Shown here: positions 16,822 through 25,688 of the stretch, piece by piece
Layout: every line of letters starts with the position of its first letter
Position numbering within the stretch: the stretch's first letter is position 1
From: Rubrivivax sp.
GTDB taxonomy: Bacteria > Pseudomonadota > Gammaproteobacteria > Burkholderiales > Burkholderiaceae_C
Length of the DNA stretch: 50,721 nucleotides
NCBI GenBank assembly: GCA_016790435.1
Contig: JAEUPE010000081.1
Location: forward strand, 1-50,721
Direction: 5' to 3'
Program-made: the position numbers and the translations under genes
Notes under the pieces: generated by a model
Databases searched by the model: none
What the model was told of the DNA's origin: nothing
What the model saw: the letters and a program-made list of their open reading frames with translations, nothing else

Positions 16822-17109
16822 ATGCCTGCGCCAACATCCGCTCGCACTTCACGCGTCCAAGCCCGCATCGCCCCCGACGCGTTGGCGCTCGTTCGTCGCG
16901 CCGCCGAACTCCAGGGCCGCAGCATCAGCGACTTCCTCGTGGCCGCGGCCCTGAAGGATGCACAGCGCACGATCGAAGATGCGCATCTCATTCGCTTGTC
17001 TGCCAACGAGCAGCAGCGCTTTGTCGAGATGCTCCTGAACCCACCCCCACTTGCGCCTGCCGTGAAGCGAGCGCTCGAGGCCCGCAAGCGCCGCATTGCC
17101 GGCGCGTAG
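16822..17109 (+). CDS. DUF1778 / TacA-type ribbon-helix-helix antitoxin (orphan)
   Basis: Protein of 95 residues starting at the ATG at 16822; the longer frame to 16633 runs over the Fic remnant and lacks conserved sequence. The N-terminus (RVQARIAPDALALVRRAAELQ) is a ribbon-helix-helix DNA-binding domain, and GRSISDFLVAAAL is the typical DUF1778 signature. The C-terminal half (LSANEQQRFVEMLLNPP) is the toxin-wrapping tail. Such antitoxins normally precede a GNAT acetyltransferase toxin that modifies charged tRNA. Here only about 15 toxin-like codons (RIEVLSPDQS) follow in 17110-17160 before a stop, so the toxin seems lost. It is one of two plus-strand genes called in the window. Family assignment is confident. 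Confidence 0.8.
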   Translation: MPAPTSARTSRVQARIAPDALALVRRAAELQGRSISDFLVAAALKDAQRTIEDAHLIRLSANEQQRFVEMLLNPPPLAPAVKRALEARKRRIAGA

Positions 17110-17334
17110 TGACGGCGCGTCCGCATCGAAGTGCTGAGCCCAGACCAGTCACTGGGTGTGGCGTGACCACCCACGCGTGAAGTCGATGGCGAGCCCATTG
17201 GCGTCATACACGCTGCCACCTGCGCGATGTCTTCGAAACTCTACGAAGTGGCGTGAGAAAGCGCTGAAGCCCCCAGCGGAACGACGGAGAAGCGCAAAGA
17301 GCCTGCCCTCAGATGGAGCCGGCTTGCGGCGCCG

Positions 17335-17979
17335 TCATCGCTTCAGGTAGCCCAAGCGGTGCGTGTGCGCGTCGATCACGTCGGTGAACAGCGGATCGCT
17401 CAGCGGGCGATTCGACAGCGGCGCGTCGGGCATCGCATCCTCGGCACGCTCATTGAGAGCGATGGCGCTCGCGCCGGGATCCATCGACGACAGGTACAGC
17501 AGCCCATCGCAGTCGAATGCTCCGTACAGCGCGCGAGCCCATTCGCGCGCCCGGTGTCGCGGTCCCGAGTGGATCGCGAGCGATGCGCCCATGCGCGTCG
17601 CGAAACGCCCGGTCAGATCGAGCAGAGTCAGGTCGCGCCGCGGCGAGAACACGCACAGGTAGGGATCGTTGTCGATGCGGTTGACGACGCGGGTCGCCTG
17701 GAAGACTTCGGCGACGCAGGTGATGCCCTGCTTCGCGCAGTAGAGGATCTTGCGCGACTGCACCTGCGGCTTTCCCGAGTCGTCGGGCAGGTGGTGATCG
17801 AAGCGTGCGTTGGTGGCCGGCCCCCAGGCCCTGAACTCGTTCCATGCCACCGGATGCGGACCGCTCGCGTAGTAGATGCGGGCAAGCCTGTCTCGAACGG
17901 CATGGATCGTGGCGCGGGGCGGATCGAGTTCCCGCAGGACGCTGGTGGAGGGCGGCCTACCCAGCTTGGCCACGCGCAA
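17335..17979 (-). CDS. RES-domain toxin
   Basis: Protein of 214 residues. RES-family toxins degrade or modify NAD+ and are named for conserved Arg, Glu and Ser. Here R34 lies in RIYYASGPHP, E91 in CVAEVFQATR and the serines in LLYLSSMDPGASAIAL, in the expected order. WNEFRAWGP after the arginine strand is also typical. The start overlaps the end of the upstream antitoxin by 23 bp, giving the usual antitoxin-then-toxin order with translational coupling. It probably contributes to addiction of the element or to growth arrest. The only alternative start with support is a short one further downstream; length and neighbours favour this one. Confidence 0.85.
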   Translation of the reverse strand: MRVAKLGRPPSTSVLRELDPPRATIHAVRDRLARIYYASGPHPVAWNEFRAWGPATNARFDHHLPDDSGKPQVQSRKILYCAKQGITCVAEVFQATRVVNRIDNDPYLCVFSPRRDLTLLDLTGRFATRMGASLAIHSGPRHRAREWARALYGAFDCDGLLYLSSMDPGASAIALNERAEDAMPDAPLSNRPLSDPLFTDVIDAHTHRLGYLKR

Positions 17980-18601
17980 GACCTTCGGCGATCGCGATCA
18001 CCGGCGCGATGTCGCCGCTGCGCAGCAGGTACTTGCGGGGCGACGAGGGCTCACCTTGTGCGTCGGGCAGATCGGGCGTCGGCGTGGCAAGCCACGACAG
18101 CGCCTCGAGCGTGTCGATGCCCTTGGGCAGCGCGCGCAGCACGTGGCCCAGGCCGGGGATCTCGGCGTTCTTGTGGAACTGCAACTCCGGCAGCCGCATC
18201 TCGCCGCCGGATACCAGGGCGAGCAGCGAGCCTTCGCGGACTCGCTGGCGGATGCGCGATGGGTCCTTGCCCAGCCGCTTGGCGGCTTCGGCCGCAGGCA
18301 GCGCCGACTGGAAGACGTGGAAGAACACGTTGAGGGATTCCTGCCGCGCGGCCTCGGCCGCGGCTTCGGTCCGCTCGTCCGGCATCATGCCGACGGCAGC
18401 CAGCACCTCGCGCTCGCCGGCGCTCAGCGCGTGCGCCGGGTCGAGGGTGGATCGCTGGCGGAACTGTCCCGGGCTGACGGCGCGCCCGAGGAAGGCTTCC
18501 AGGGCCGCGTGGACGTAGTCCTCGTCACTGAGATCGGCGCGGCGAACGCGCTTGCCGGTCGGCGCATGCAGCAGGGCTGAAGCAGCTGTCTCAGTGGTCA
18601 T
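17957..18601 (-). CDS. Antitoxin partner of the RES toxin
   Basis: Protein of 214 residues immediately upstream of the RES toxin. It begins at MTTETAAS. Residues about 105-140 (EAAKRLGKDPSRIRQRVREG) look like a helix-turn-helix, followed by GEMRLPELQF and a C-terminal region (VLRALPKGIDTLEALSWLATP) of the kind that binds RES toxins. It differs from the short Xre/MbcA/ParS antitoxins in having a long N-terminal part. It would neutralise the toxin and probably repress its own promoter just upstream of 18601. Pair membership is strongly supported by the overlap; the fold is inferred. Confidence 0.75.
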   Translation of the reverse strand: MTTETAASALLHAPTGKRVRRADLSDEDYVHAALEAFLGRAVSPGQFRQRSTLDPAHALSAGEREVLAAVGMMPDERTEAAAEAARQESLNVFFHVFQSALPAAEAAKRLGKDPSRIRQRVREGSLLALVSGGEMRLPELQFHKNAEIPGLGHVLRALPKGIDTLEALSWLATPTPDLPDAQGEPSSPRKYLLRSGDIAPVIAIAEGLARGQAG

Positions 18602-18680
18602 TACCGTTGATTCTCATCGAGAGATGCCGGGAGTCTATCACGCCGCCTGACCGTGGCGGTGGCGTTGCCGAACGCCTCGC

Positions 18681-18812
18681 GCCGAAGATGCACCGGGTCT
18701 GCCAACCATCGCCAAGACGCTGGCCTCGCCGCACCGGTACGTGAAAACTTCGACCGGCGCCGGTCTCTATGAAGAAGTCGTGACCCGCAACGAGAAACTT
18801 CGCCCCGGATGA
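18681..18812 (+). pseudogene. Possible decayed C-terminal coding fragment
   Basis: A plus-strand frame of 43 codons ending in TGA at 18810-18812 reads like real protein (TIAKTLASPHRYV, then GAGLYEEVVTRNEKLRPG) but has no start or upstream continuation. It may be the tail of a gene cut by recombination. I cannot name a family. The rest of 18602-18943 shows nothing I can support. Confidence 0.25.
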
Positions 18813-18943
18813 TCGGCTACGAGTTCATCTTGTCGCGCATCCCCGCCGCGGATGCCCGCCGCTGGCCCGCCCAGCGCAGGTGCAGCCGCGTCCCGCTCGT
18901 CGTCGCCGACTTCGCGCTCGAAAAGCGCTGCACTCGTTGCTGC

Positions 18944-19588
18944 CTACTTGTCGAAGATCTGCACCGCGGCCAGCGCTGCAAAGTAAACGCTCTCGATCCG
19001 TCCACTGGCGTAGTTGACGATGATGGGATGAAGCGTCGGGTTGCACGCCATCTGCAACGTGTTCGCATCGGCGATGCCGCCGTACTGGAACGTGCTGCCG
19101 GCCACGCCAGGCGGGTAGAAGCCCGTGCCGTTGGCCAGCACGTTCAGCCCCAGGGCCACCTCGAGGTCGACGGCCAGCGCGACCGGCGCTACTGTCTCGG
19201 GCGCGCCCTTCACGCACACCGCGTACTTGAAGTAGCGCAGCTTGTTGGCGCCCAGCACGTTGATGAGGTTCGTGTCGAGCACCTGTTGGCCGAAGATGTA
19301 GGCGCGATCGGCCACCGCGCCGGAGGCGCCGGCGCTGTTGCGGATGAACTTCTGGCCAGCCGCCAGGCACGGCAGCCGCTTGTCCAGCCACGTGTCGTCC
19401 AGCGAGGACTTCGGGCAGGCGCTCGGGTTGCCGGGCCCGTAGCCATCGAAGAGGGCGCTGCCGCCGTTGTTGCCGCCGCCTCCACATGCCGCAGCGAGTA
19501 CAGCGAACGCGCCGGCAGCAAGCGCGCCCACCCCTGGGCTGCGGCGTGGCGCAACGGCGTGGGTAGCGGACTGCCCTGGGATCGTCAT
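18944..19588 (-). CDS. Putative lipoprotein, function unknown
   Basis: Protein of 214 residues. I chose the ATG at 19588 because GGAGG lies eight bases upstream and the protein then starts with a clean export signal: Arg-containing N-terminus, hydrophobic stretch VGALAAGAFAVLAAAC and a cysteine at residue 35 followed by GGGGNNGG, a flexible tether typical of lipoproteins. The mature part has few cysteines and segments such as LDDTWLDKRLPCLAAGQ and a Gly/Ala-rich C-terminus. I do not recognise a family. It lies downstream of the S49 protease gene with a 64-base gap and may be co-transcribed with it; a link to the conjugation operon is only positional. Confidence 0.65.
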   Translation of the reverse strand: MTIPGQSATHAVAPRRSPGVGALAAGAFAVLAAACGGGGNNGGSALFDGYGPGNPSACPKSSLDDTWLDKRLPCLAAGQKFIRNSAGASGAVADRAYIFGQQVLDTNLINVLGANKLRYFKYAVCVKGAPETVAPVALAVDLEVALGLNVLANGTGFYPPGVAGSTFQYGGIADANTLQMACNPTLHPIIVNYASGRIESVYFAALAAVQIFDK

Positions 19589-19652
19589 GTCGGAATCCTC
19601 CATCTCGAAGTTGATTGCCGGAGCTGGCGTCGAGTTCGTCGCTCGAAACTGA

Positions 19653-20750
19653 TCAGTGCAGTCGCATCGACGGCAAGGTCGCCGCCAGAACATGGCCAAG
19701 CCACTGGCCTGCTGCCTGGGCGAAGGGAAGGCCAGTAGTGCCAGGCCCGAACTCGTGCGTGCGCAGCCGGGGCCAGCGCGCCTTGAGCACCTGGTCCAGC
19801 GTGGCCACCTCATCGATGAGGCCGAGGCGCTGTGCCTCTTCGCCGCCCCAGACGCCACCGCTGGCCAGGTTCACGCCCGGCGCCAGCTTGGCGCCGCGCT
19901 GCCGCGCGAGGTCCTGGGCGAAGGCCTGCCCCATCTGCTCCACCAACTCCTTGGCCTTGGCCTCGGCTTGCGGCGTCATGGCCACGAACGGGTTCATCAT
20001 CGACTTGAGCTCGCCCGAGGCGTACACGCGCTGCGTCACGCCCACGCGGGCCAGCGCCTCGTGAGCATCCCAGCCGGAGAGGATCGCGCCCACCGAGCCG
20101 ACGAGGCTGTAGCGGCCCGCGTAGATGCGGTCGGAGTGCAGGGCCACCATGTACGCGGCAGAGGCGCCGAGGTTGTTGATGACGGCCACCACCGGCTTGG
20201 GGTGCGTCTTCCGCCAGGCCTCGAGCGCCGAAAAGATGCGCTCGGCCTCGAGTGGCGCGCCACCCGGGCTGTCGATCGAGAGTACGACCGCCTTTACCCG
20301 CTCCGATTCGAACGCGCGGCGCAGCGCCGGCAGTACGCGGTGCGCCGACGCGGCGTTGCCATTGGCAATCTCGCCCTCGATGCGCACGACGCCCACGACA
20401 TCGGTGGACGGCCCCACCCGCAACCACCCGGACGAGCGCGCCCACAGCACCCCATAGAAGGCCATCGGCAGCGCGAAGATCAGGAAGTACAGGAACGCGC
20501 GCAGGTTGCGCGAGCGGCGCTCCTTGCGACGGTCGAGGAGCAGGTCGCGCAGCGCTGCGCGGAGGAACAGGACCTCTCCCGACCCGGCAGCGTCGGGCGC
20601 CGAGCCCATGGGCTCGCTTGCTGCCGGATCACCAGCCAGGCGCTCAATTGCCAGCGGCTCGGGGCGCGCGGCGGTGGCCAGTCGGCGCGGGAGGGCCTTG
20701 AGGACAGCCCATATCGAGCTGAGAGGCGACGCCGAGGGGTCGTTGGACAT
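19653..20750 (-). CDS. Membrane-anchored S49 (SppA-like) peptidase
   Basis: Protein of 365 residues. A hydrophobic segment near residues 85-105 (FLYFLIFALPMAFYGVLW) anchors a single protease domain. The S49 Ser-Lys dyad is visible: S197 in NLGASAAYMVA and K249 in SGELKSMMNPF, with the oxyanion-loop VVLSIDSPGGAPLEAERI in between the beta strands. Length and a single domain match the short SohB/SppA type. S49 enzymes cleave signal peptides and membrane proteins. Such peptidases are found beside F-type conjugation modules, where they could clear signal peptides or mature pilin; here the gene lies downstream of traG but is separated by 440 bases. The catalytic assignment is firm; the conjugation role is inferred. 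Confidence 0.9.
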   Translation of the reverse strand: MSNDPSASPLSSIWAVLKALPRRLATAARPEPLAIERLAGDPAASEPMGSAPDAAGSGEVLFLRAALRDLLLDRRKERRSRNLRAFLYFLIFALPMAFYGVLWARSSGWLRVGPSTDVVGVVRIEGEIANGNAASAHRVLPALRRAFESERVKAVVLSIDSPGGAPLEAERIFSALEAWRKTHPKPVVAVINNLGASAAYMVALHSDRIYAGRYSLVGSVGAILSGWDAHEALARVGVTQRVYASGELKSMMNPFVAMTPQAEAKAKELVEQMGQAFAQDLARQRGAKLAPGVNLASGGVWGGEEAQRLGLIDEVATLDQVLKARWPRLRTHEFGPGTTGLPFAQAAGQWLGHVLAATLPSMRLH

Positions 20751-20881
20751 CAGAGCACTCCCACGGCATCAAGACGGCCCGGTAGCCAGGGCGAGCGTGC
20801 GGGCGCGCGCCGACCAAGGCACAGCCGGCACCACGTACCCGCAGGTGTAGGATTTGGCCGGGCAAACCCGAGAGGTGTGAC

Positions 20882-21196
20882 GTGGAAGCGATCGCGAGGC
20901 TTGGCAACGCGCTCGGCGGCGGAGTGAAGATGGCTGTCGACTTGGCCAGGATGGCAGTCGGGTTGCCGCCGACCCAGGCGGGGTTCTCTGCTGCACTCGA
21001 TCTCGCCGCCCAGTCGACGGCGCAGGAGGATTGCCAACCGACTCATCAGGACGCCGAGTTGCATTGCGCCCACCCCGATGACGACGAAGTGCGGCGGCTG
21101 GGTGAGCTCCTGGACTCCGAACGAATGACCACGAGCATTGGCGTGATCGGAGACAGAGAGCTCATGGTTCGCTCGCAGGAATTCCACACCTACTGA
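20882..21196 (+). CDS. Small hypothetical protein (doubtful)
   Basis: A plus-strand frame of 104 codons from a GTG start with GAGAGG six bases upstream. The product is acidic towards the C-terminus and contains a helical stretch (ARLGNALGGGVKMAVDLARM). I see no recognisable domain. It would be convergent with traG, overlapping its end by seven bases. A competing minus-strand frame of similar length exists at 20750-21187, so the region could also be noncoding. Confidence 0.35.
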   Translation: MEAIARLGNALGGGVKMAVDLARMAVGLPPTQAGFSAALDLAAQSTAQEDCQPTHQDAELHCAHPDDDEVRRLGELLDSERMTTSIGVIGDRELMVRSQEFHTY

Positions 21197-24114
21197 GTCC
21201 GCCGTGGGGCCGTTGGCGCCGCACCCGTAGGAATCTGCGCCTTGCCCGCGTCGGCGCGGAACTTGGCATCGGCTTCGGCCTTCCGAGCAGCTGCTGCCTC
21301 TCCTTCGGCAGCGAATGGTCTTGCCGCTTGCCCATGGCGAGCATGGCGCGCCCTTTCGCTCGACTCTCCCGTGAGGCGGTGTGATGAGCTCGTGTTGTCC
21401 GCCCGATTGTTCAGACGAGCTTGCGCTTCACCCTGTGCCACATTGGCGGCTCCCTGGCCTTCGACAGCCGCGCGCGCTGCCGCTGCCTGACCCTGCTTCA
21501 CTTTGGTGATGACGTCAGCGCCGGCGACGCCCATGGCGGGCGAGACGCCGAGTTGTCGCTCGCGCGCTGCCTCGCGCCCGTCGTAGCCAACCTTCGCCGC
21601 CACCACGCCGCCTCGCCCGTCGCCGGGGGCCGCAGCTCCTGCCTGCTCGATCGCGGCTGCGCCACCGTCGATGACACCTTGCAGGCCCGTGTCGCGGACG
21701 GTGATCTGGTTCGGGCCAACGCTGGCGTCGGGCGGGATCCACATCATGCGGCCGTCATCCGTGTCGGCGCGGACCGATCCGCTCTCGATGAAGGAGCGGA
21801 CGATCTGTTGCCATCGTCGCGGGTCGGCCACGCCATCGTGGACGCTGACACCGAACTCGGCGCGGGCGTACTGGTCGAGGAGGTTGTTCCACCGCGCAGT
21901 CGACTGGCGAGCGAACCGCTCGGCCGCCTCCGCGCGCGCGGCAAGGTGCTGCCCGCGGGCGAGTTCGCGCGTCTCGGCGTCTTTGAAGCCTGTCGCCTCA
22001 CGCAGGCTGCTATCTACGCGATCTGCAGCTCCGCGACTCGCTGCGCGCGCCTGAGCGAACTGCTCGCCAGAGCGGAACTCCTCGGCAAACGCTTGTTGAC
22101 GTGCCGCCCCAGTCCTTCGCAGCTTGTTGGCCGACGACTCGATGGCCGCCTGCAGCTGCTCTGATGACTGCGTCGATCCGTCTGCCCGAACGACTGGGAT
22201 GGGTAGCCCATGAGTTCCCACGCCAAGCGCCCGCGAGACTGCGGCAGAGTCCGCGACGCCGAACCGCTCCGAGATTGCGCGTGCCTCCTCATCAATCTCG
22301 GACTTGTTGAGGCCATTGCTGCCCAGCGCGTTGACATCAAACCCCAGCCGCCGAGACGTATCGACCTGATACCCCCGAGTCGCCGCCCGCGCAGCCCCGA
22401 ACGCCGCATCCACGCTGCGCTCGTAGGCCTGCCCGCTGCGCTGCGCAGCCGCGATGGAAGCCGAGGCTTCCGTGGCGATGCCGCGCGTGATGGCGGCCGT
22501 GTGCTCGAGCGTCACTGGCGCCGAGGCCTCGCGGAACTGCGACAGCAGCGCCACACCGAACCCGCCGAACTCCACGCCGCCCACACCCTCCGAGCGGTAC
22601 ATCGTGGGCTCGGATCGATAGCCGGCGAGTTGCTGCTGCATGAAGCTCACGTTGCCCATCGCCAGGTTGCCCTTGGTGGCTGCGGCTGCTTCACCCTGCG
22701 CGGCTTTCTGTGCGCCGGATGCGGCGCCGGTGATGGCCATCATCCTGTCGAAGCCGAACAGGCACGCCGCGGCGATCACCGGCACGAAGGTCACCATCCA
22801 CGCCGCAGTCGAGAGGCTCGACACGGAGGTCGAGTAAATGGCGCTGGCCGTGGAGATGGCCAGGCCCGGCCCGGTGGAGGTGAGCGCCGCCGCCGCAAGC
22901 TGCTTGGACGCCTCGAGCGTCTGCAGGTAGTTCACGATGGCGAACATCGGCGGCCACAGCTCCACCCAGATGAGCGTGTAGACATAGCCCTTGAAGAGCC
23001 CGCCCATGGCTCGCGGCTCCGAGGCCACGAGCAGGATCACGAGGATCGGGAACGCCGCGAAGAGGATCGCCTCGGTGATGTTGCGGATGAGCGGCAGCGA
23101 CTCCTCGGCGATGCGGCCCTGCCCCATGTTGCCCGCGTTCATCTGCGCGAGCGCCTGGGTGCGCATGCTGGCCATCATCAGCGTGGCCGGGTCGTTGAGC
23201 GCCGCCCCCTGCAGCGCAGCGGCATCGGCCGTCGCGTTGATGAGGATGTTCTGCAGCATGATCTCGGCCGAGGTCGCGCCGGCGGCGGCGAGCGAGGCCT
23301 TCGCGTAGGCCGCGGGAATCGACGCGTCGACCTTGGCCACCGCGGCAGCCCGGTTCTGCTGGAACAACCCCGGGTCCAGCGAAGCCGCGGCCTTCTGGAC
23401 CGAGTTCAGCGCCGCGGTGTTCAGGCGCACCTGCAGAGCCGTCCACACGTTCTGGCACGGAGCGGTGACCAACCGCCAGCTGTTGCCCGGGTCGTGAAAG
23501 CTCGCGGAGAGCGCCGGGTTCGTCGCCCCCATCTGGTCGACGAGGCGCCGCGACTCGGCCCATTGGTCCGCGCTGTACACCCGGCCCTGCTCGGGCAGCA
23601 CGCAGCTGCGGATGTAGTTGACGAGGTCGGTGCTGTCGTACTGAGACATCGGCACCGCGTCCCGCGTGGCCGCGACGATGCGCGAGCCGAACATCATCCC
23701 GTGCTGCTGGTAGCTCAGCTCCGCGGGCAGCACGCGGCTTGCGTTGGGGATGGTTTGGAAGGCCGTCTCGAACAGCTCGGTGAGCGTGGCGCCAATGGCC
23801 GACTTCAGATGCGCCATCAACGCCAGGGTCCACGGCACGTTGGCCACGACGACGGGCGCCTGGGCGCCGGTGCGATCCTCGATCGTCAAGGTGGTCTTGG
23901 GCAGCAGCATCACCGAGGTGATGACCGCCACGGCCAGGAACCAGTTCCAGCCCTTCTGCAGCTGCCCCACCGCGGCCAGCGTGGCCACCACGGCAAACCC
24001 GATGACAACCGCCAGGCGCACCATGGCGGCGAAGTCGCCGCCGCCCATGATCATGGCGATGGCGTTGAAGATGCCGTGCAGCGAGTCGACGTTGCCGTAG
24101 GCGTAGACGTTCAT
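21190..24114 (-). CDS. traG: F-type conjugation protein TraG
   Basis: Protein of 974 residues, close to the F-plasmid TraG length. I chose the ATG at 24114, eight bases after GAGG; the longer frame overlaps traH out of frame. The N-terminal half is an inner-membrane domain with hydrophobic segments (VRLAVVIGFAVVATLAAV, WNWFLAVAVITSVMLLP, ILFAAFPILVILLVAS, a segment around WVELWPPMFAIV, and MVTFVPVIAAACLFGF). The C-terminal half is a long hydrophilic, Ala/Gln-rich helical region expected in the periplasm. In F, the N-terminal part acts in pilus assembly and the rest in mating-pair stabilisation and entry exclusion. It is the last gene of the transfer operon and lies 26 bases behind traH. Confidence 0.9.
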   Translation of the reverse strand: MNVYAYGNVDSLHGIFNAIAMIMGGGDFAAMVRLAVVIGFAVVATLAAVGQLQKGWNWFLAVAVITSVMLLPKTTLTIEDRTGAQAPVVVANVPWTLALMAHLKSAIGATLTELFETAFQTIPNASRVLPAELSYQQHGMMFGSRIVAATRDAVPMSQYDSTDLVNYIRSCVLPEQGRVYSADQWAESRRLVDQMGATNPALSASFHDPGNSWRLVTAPCQNVWTALQVRLNTAALNSVQKAAASLDPGLFQQNRAAAVAKVDASIPAAYAKASLAAAGATSAEIMLQNILINATADAAALQGAALNDPATLMMASMRTQALAQMNAGNMGQGRIAEESLPLIRNITEAILFAAFPILVILLVASEPRAMGGLFKGYVYTLIWVELWPPMFAIVNYLQTLEASKQLAAAALTSTGPGLAISTASAIYSTSVSSLSTAAWMVTFVPVIAAACLFGFDRMMAITGAASGAQKAAQGEAAAATKGNLAMGNVSFMQQQLAGYRSEPTMYRSEGVGGVEFGGFGVALLSQFREASAPVTLEHTAAITRGIATEASASIAAAQRSGQAYERSVDAAFGAARAATRGYQVDTSRRLGFDVNALGSNGLNKSEIDEEARAISERFGVADSAAVSRALGVGTHGLPIPVVRADGSTQSSEQLQAAIESSANKLRRTGAARQQAFAEEFRSGEQFAQARAASRGAADRVDSSLREATGFKDAETRELARGQHLAARAEAAERFARQSTARWNNLLDQYARAEFGVSVHDGVADPRRWQQIVRSFIESGSVRADTDDGRMMWIPPDASVGPNQITVRDTGLQGVIDGGAAAIEQAGAAAPGDGRGGVVAAKVGYDGREAARERQLGVSPAMGVAGADVITKVKQGQAAAARAAVEGQGAANVAQGEAQARLNNRADNTSSSHRLTGESSERARHARHGQAARPFAAEGEAAAARKAEADAKFRADAGKAQIPTGAAPTAPRRTQ

Positions 24115-24140
24115 GCCGCATTCCTCGTGGGTCCAGTTCG

Positions 24141-25592
24141 TCAGTTGCGCGTCACACCACCGCGCATGAGCGAGCTCAGGTCCAGCATCCCGCGGATGCT
24201 CCCCGGCAGTGACGCGCGCATGTTTCGCTCCAGCTGCATCAACTGCTCGATGACGGCATTGGCGTCGCGCACCTGGCTCAGCGCCTTGGTGTGCTCGGCC
24301 TCGACCTCGCGCAGCATCCGGTCCACGTTGTCCAGCATCTTCCTGGACTGCGCCTCCTCGACCCGATTGCGCAGGCGCGCCATGCCCAGATACACGCGCA
24401 AGTCCTTGAGCGCGCGGCGCATGAAGGTGTAGGCGTAGTCGTAGGCGATGACCTTGGCGTAGCGCTCGATGAGCAGGTCCACGAGGTCGGAGTCGCCCGC
24501 CGAGGAGCTGCCCGTGTAGCCGACGGCCAGCATGCGGTACACAGGCACGCTGGTGGTGTTGACAAACTGGATCTGCGCTGCGGTCAACGGCGTGCGCGCA
24601 AGCACGGCGTCGCGGATGCCGCCCAGCATCGTGCGCACGTGGCTCGTGAAAGGCGTGATCGTCGCCGGCGCCGCGGTGGGGTTGAGGCAGTCGTCGTTGT
24701 CGCAGGTGAGCCAGTTGTCGACGCGCACCACGTCGGCGCTGGGGCCCGGTGCATTGCCGTGCAGCAGCACGTTCAGCGAGTCGATGGAGGCGCTGTGCTC
24801 CACCGGCGAGCGCGGCGCATCGCCGTTGTTGGCGGCCTTGAAGATGACGACGGTGCCGGCGATGTTCATGAACACCGTCTTCTCGTCGGTGGGCAAGCTC
24901 GAGCCGCGCAGCGCCTCCCACACGATGTTCATGTCGCGATCAGCGAGATCGCGCACGGCGGCGTTGCCTGAAGCCCGGGCGTCGGCGTTGGTGGCCGCCG
25001 TGCCGCGGCGGCAGCGTTGCTCGGCCGCGGCGCGGTCTTCGCCGTACTGCGCCATGGCTGCCTGCACACATTGGCTGCGCGAGGTGACGCCGTTGTCGGT
25101 CCAGCTCGCGTCCAGCAGCATCTCAGACATGGCGCAGGTGTTGCCGCTGGCCTGGCTCCAGGACTCGAGCGACTTCTGTAGGTCGCCGATGACGCTTTCG
25201 ATGAGCGGGTTGATCGACTTGAGCGCCGCCTTGAAGAGCAGCCCCGCGTACGAGCGGGCAGTGGCTTCGAGCATGTCCTTGAACTGGTCGCTCGAGATGT
25301 GGCTGAAGCTGCCCATGTATGCATCGACGCCGCCGCAGCCGGCGTTGATGCTGGGCATGCTGAAGCTCCAGAACTGGTAGTTGCGGCTCGGGAAGCGCAG
25401 CTGCAGCTCGCCGCCGACGTAGATGTTCTGCGTCTGCGACCGATAGGCGCCGGGGCCAGTGACGTTGGCCAGCGCGCCGCTGCCGAACATCGTGGCCATT
25501 TGCTGGCTGAGGTCGGCGGCCTGCGCCGCGCCCATCGCGTGCGTGGCGAGGATGAGGCCGATGGCGGTGATGCGCTTGAGCAGCGGGCGCAT
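24141..25592 (-). CDS. traH: F-type conjugation protein TraH
   Basis: Protein of 483 residues with a Sec signal peptide (LLKRITAIGLILATHAMGAAQA) and a mature start at ADLSQQM. Typical TraH features are the N-terminal NVTGPGAYRSQTQNIYVGG block, the FSMPSINAGCGGVDAYMGSF block and a C-terminal coiled coil (about residues 380-450). TraH is a periplasmic or outer-membrane-associated component for pilus extension and mating-pair stabilisation, working with TraF, TraU, TraW and TrbC. The ATG at 25592 has GGAG eight bases upstream. A 96-base gap separates it from traF, the largest gap in the operon. Confidence 0.95.
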   Translation of the reverse strand: MRPLLKRITAIGLILATHAMGAAQAADLSQQMATMFGSGALANVTGPGAYRSQTQNIYVGGELQLRFPSRNYQFWSFSMPSINAGCGGVDAYMGSFSHISSDQFKDMLEATARSYAGLLFKAALKSINPLIESVIGDLQKSLESWSQASGNTCAMSEMLLDASWTDNGVTSRSQCVQAAMAQYGEDRAAAEQRCRRGTAATNADARASGNAAVRDLADRDMNIVWEALRGSSLPTDEKTVFMNIAGTVVIFKAANNGDAPRSPVEHSASIDSLNVLLHGNAPGPSADVVRVDNWLTCDNDDCLNPTAAPATITPFTSHVRTMLGGIRDAVLARTPLTAAQIQFVNTTSVPVYRMLAVGYTGSSSAGDSDLVDLLIERYAKVIAYDYAYTFMRRALKDLRVYLGMARLRNRVEEAQSRKMLDNVDRMLREVEAEHTKALSQVRDANAVIEQLMQLERNMRASLPGSIRGMLDLSSLMRGGVTRN

Positions 25593-25688
25593 GTTGCGGG
25601 CTCCATGGTTGGCGGGTGCGGGGGGAGGCGGTGGCGTGAGAACTGGCGATGGCGGCGGGCCGCGGTGCAGTGCAGAAGGGGTGTTCCA

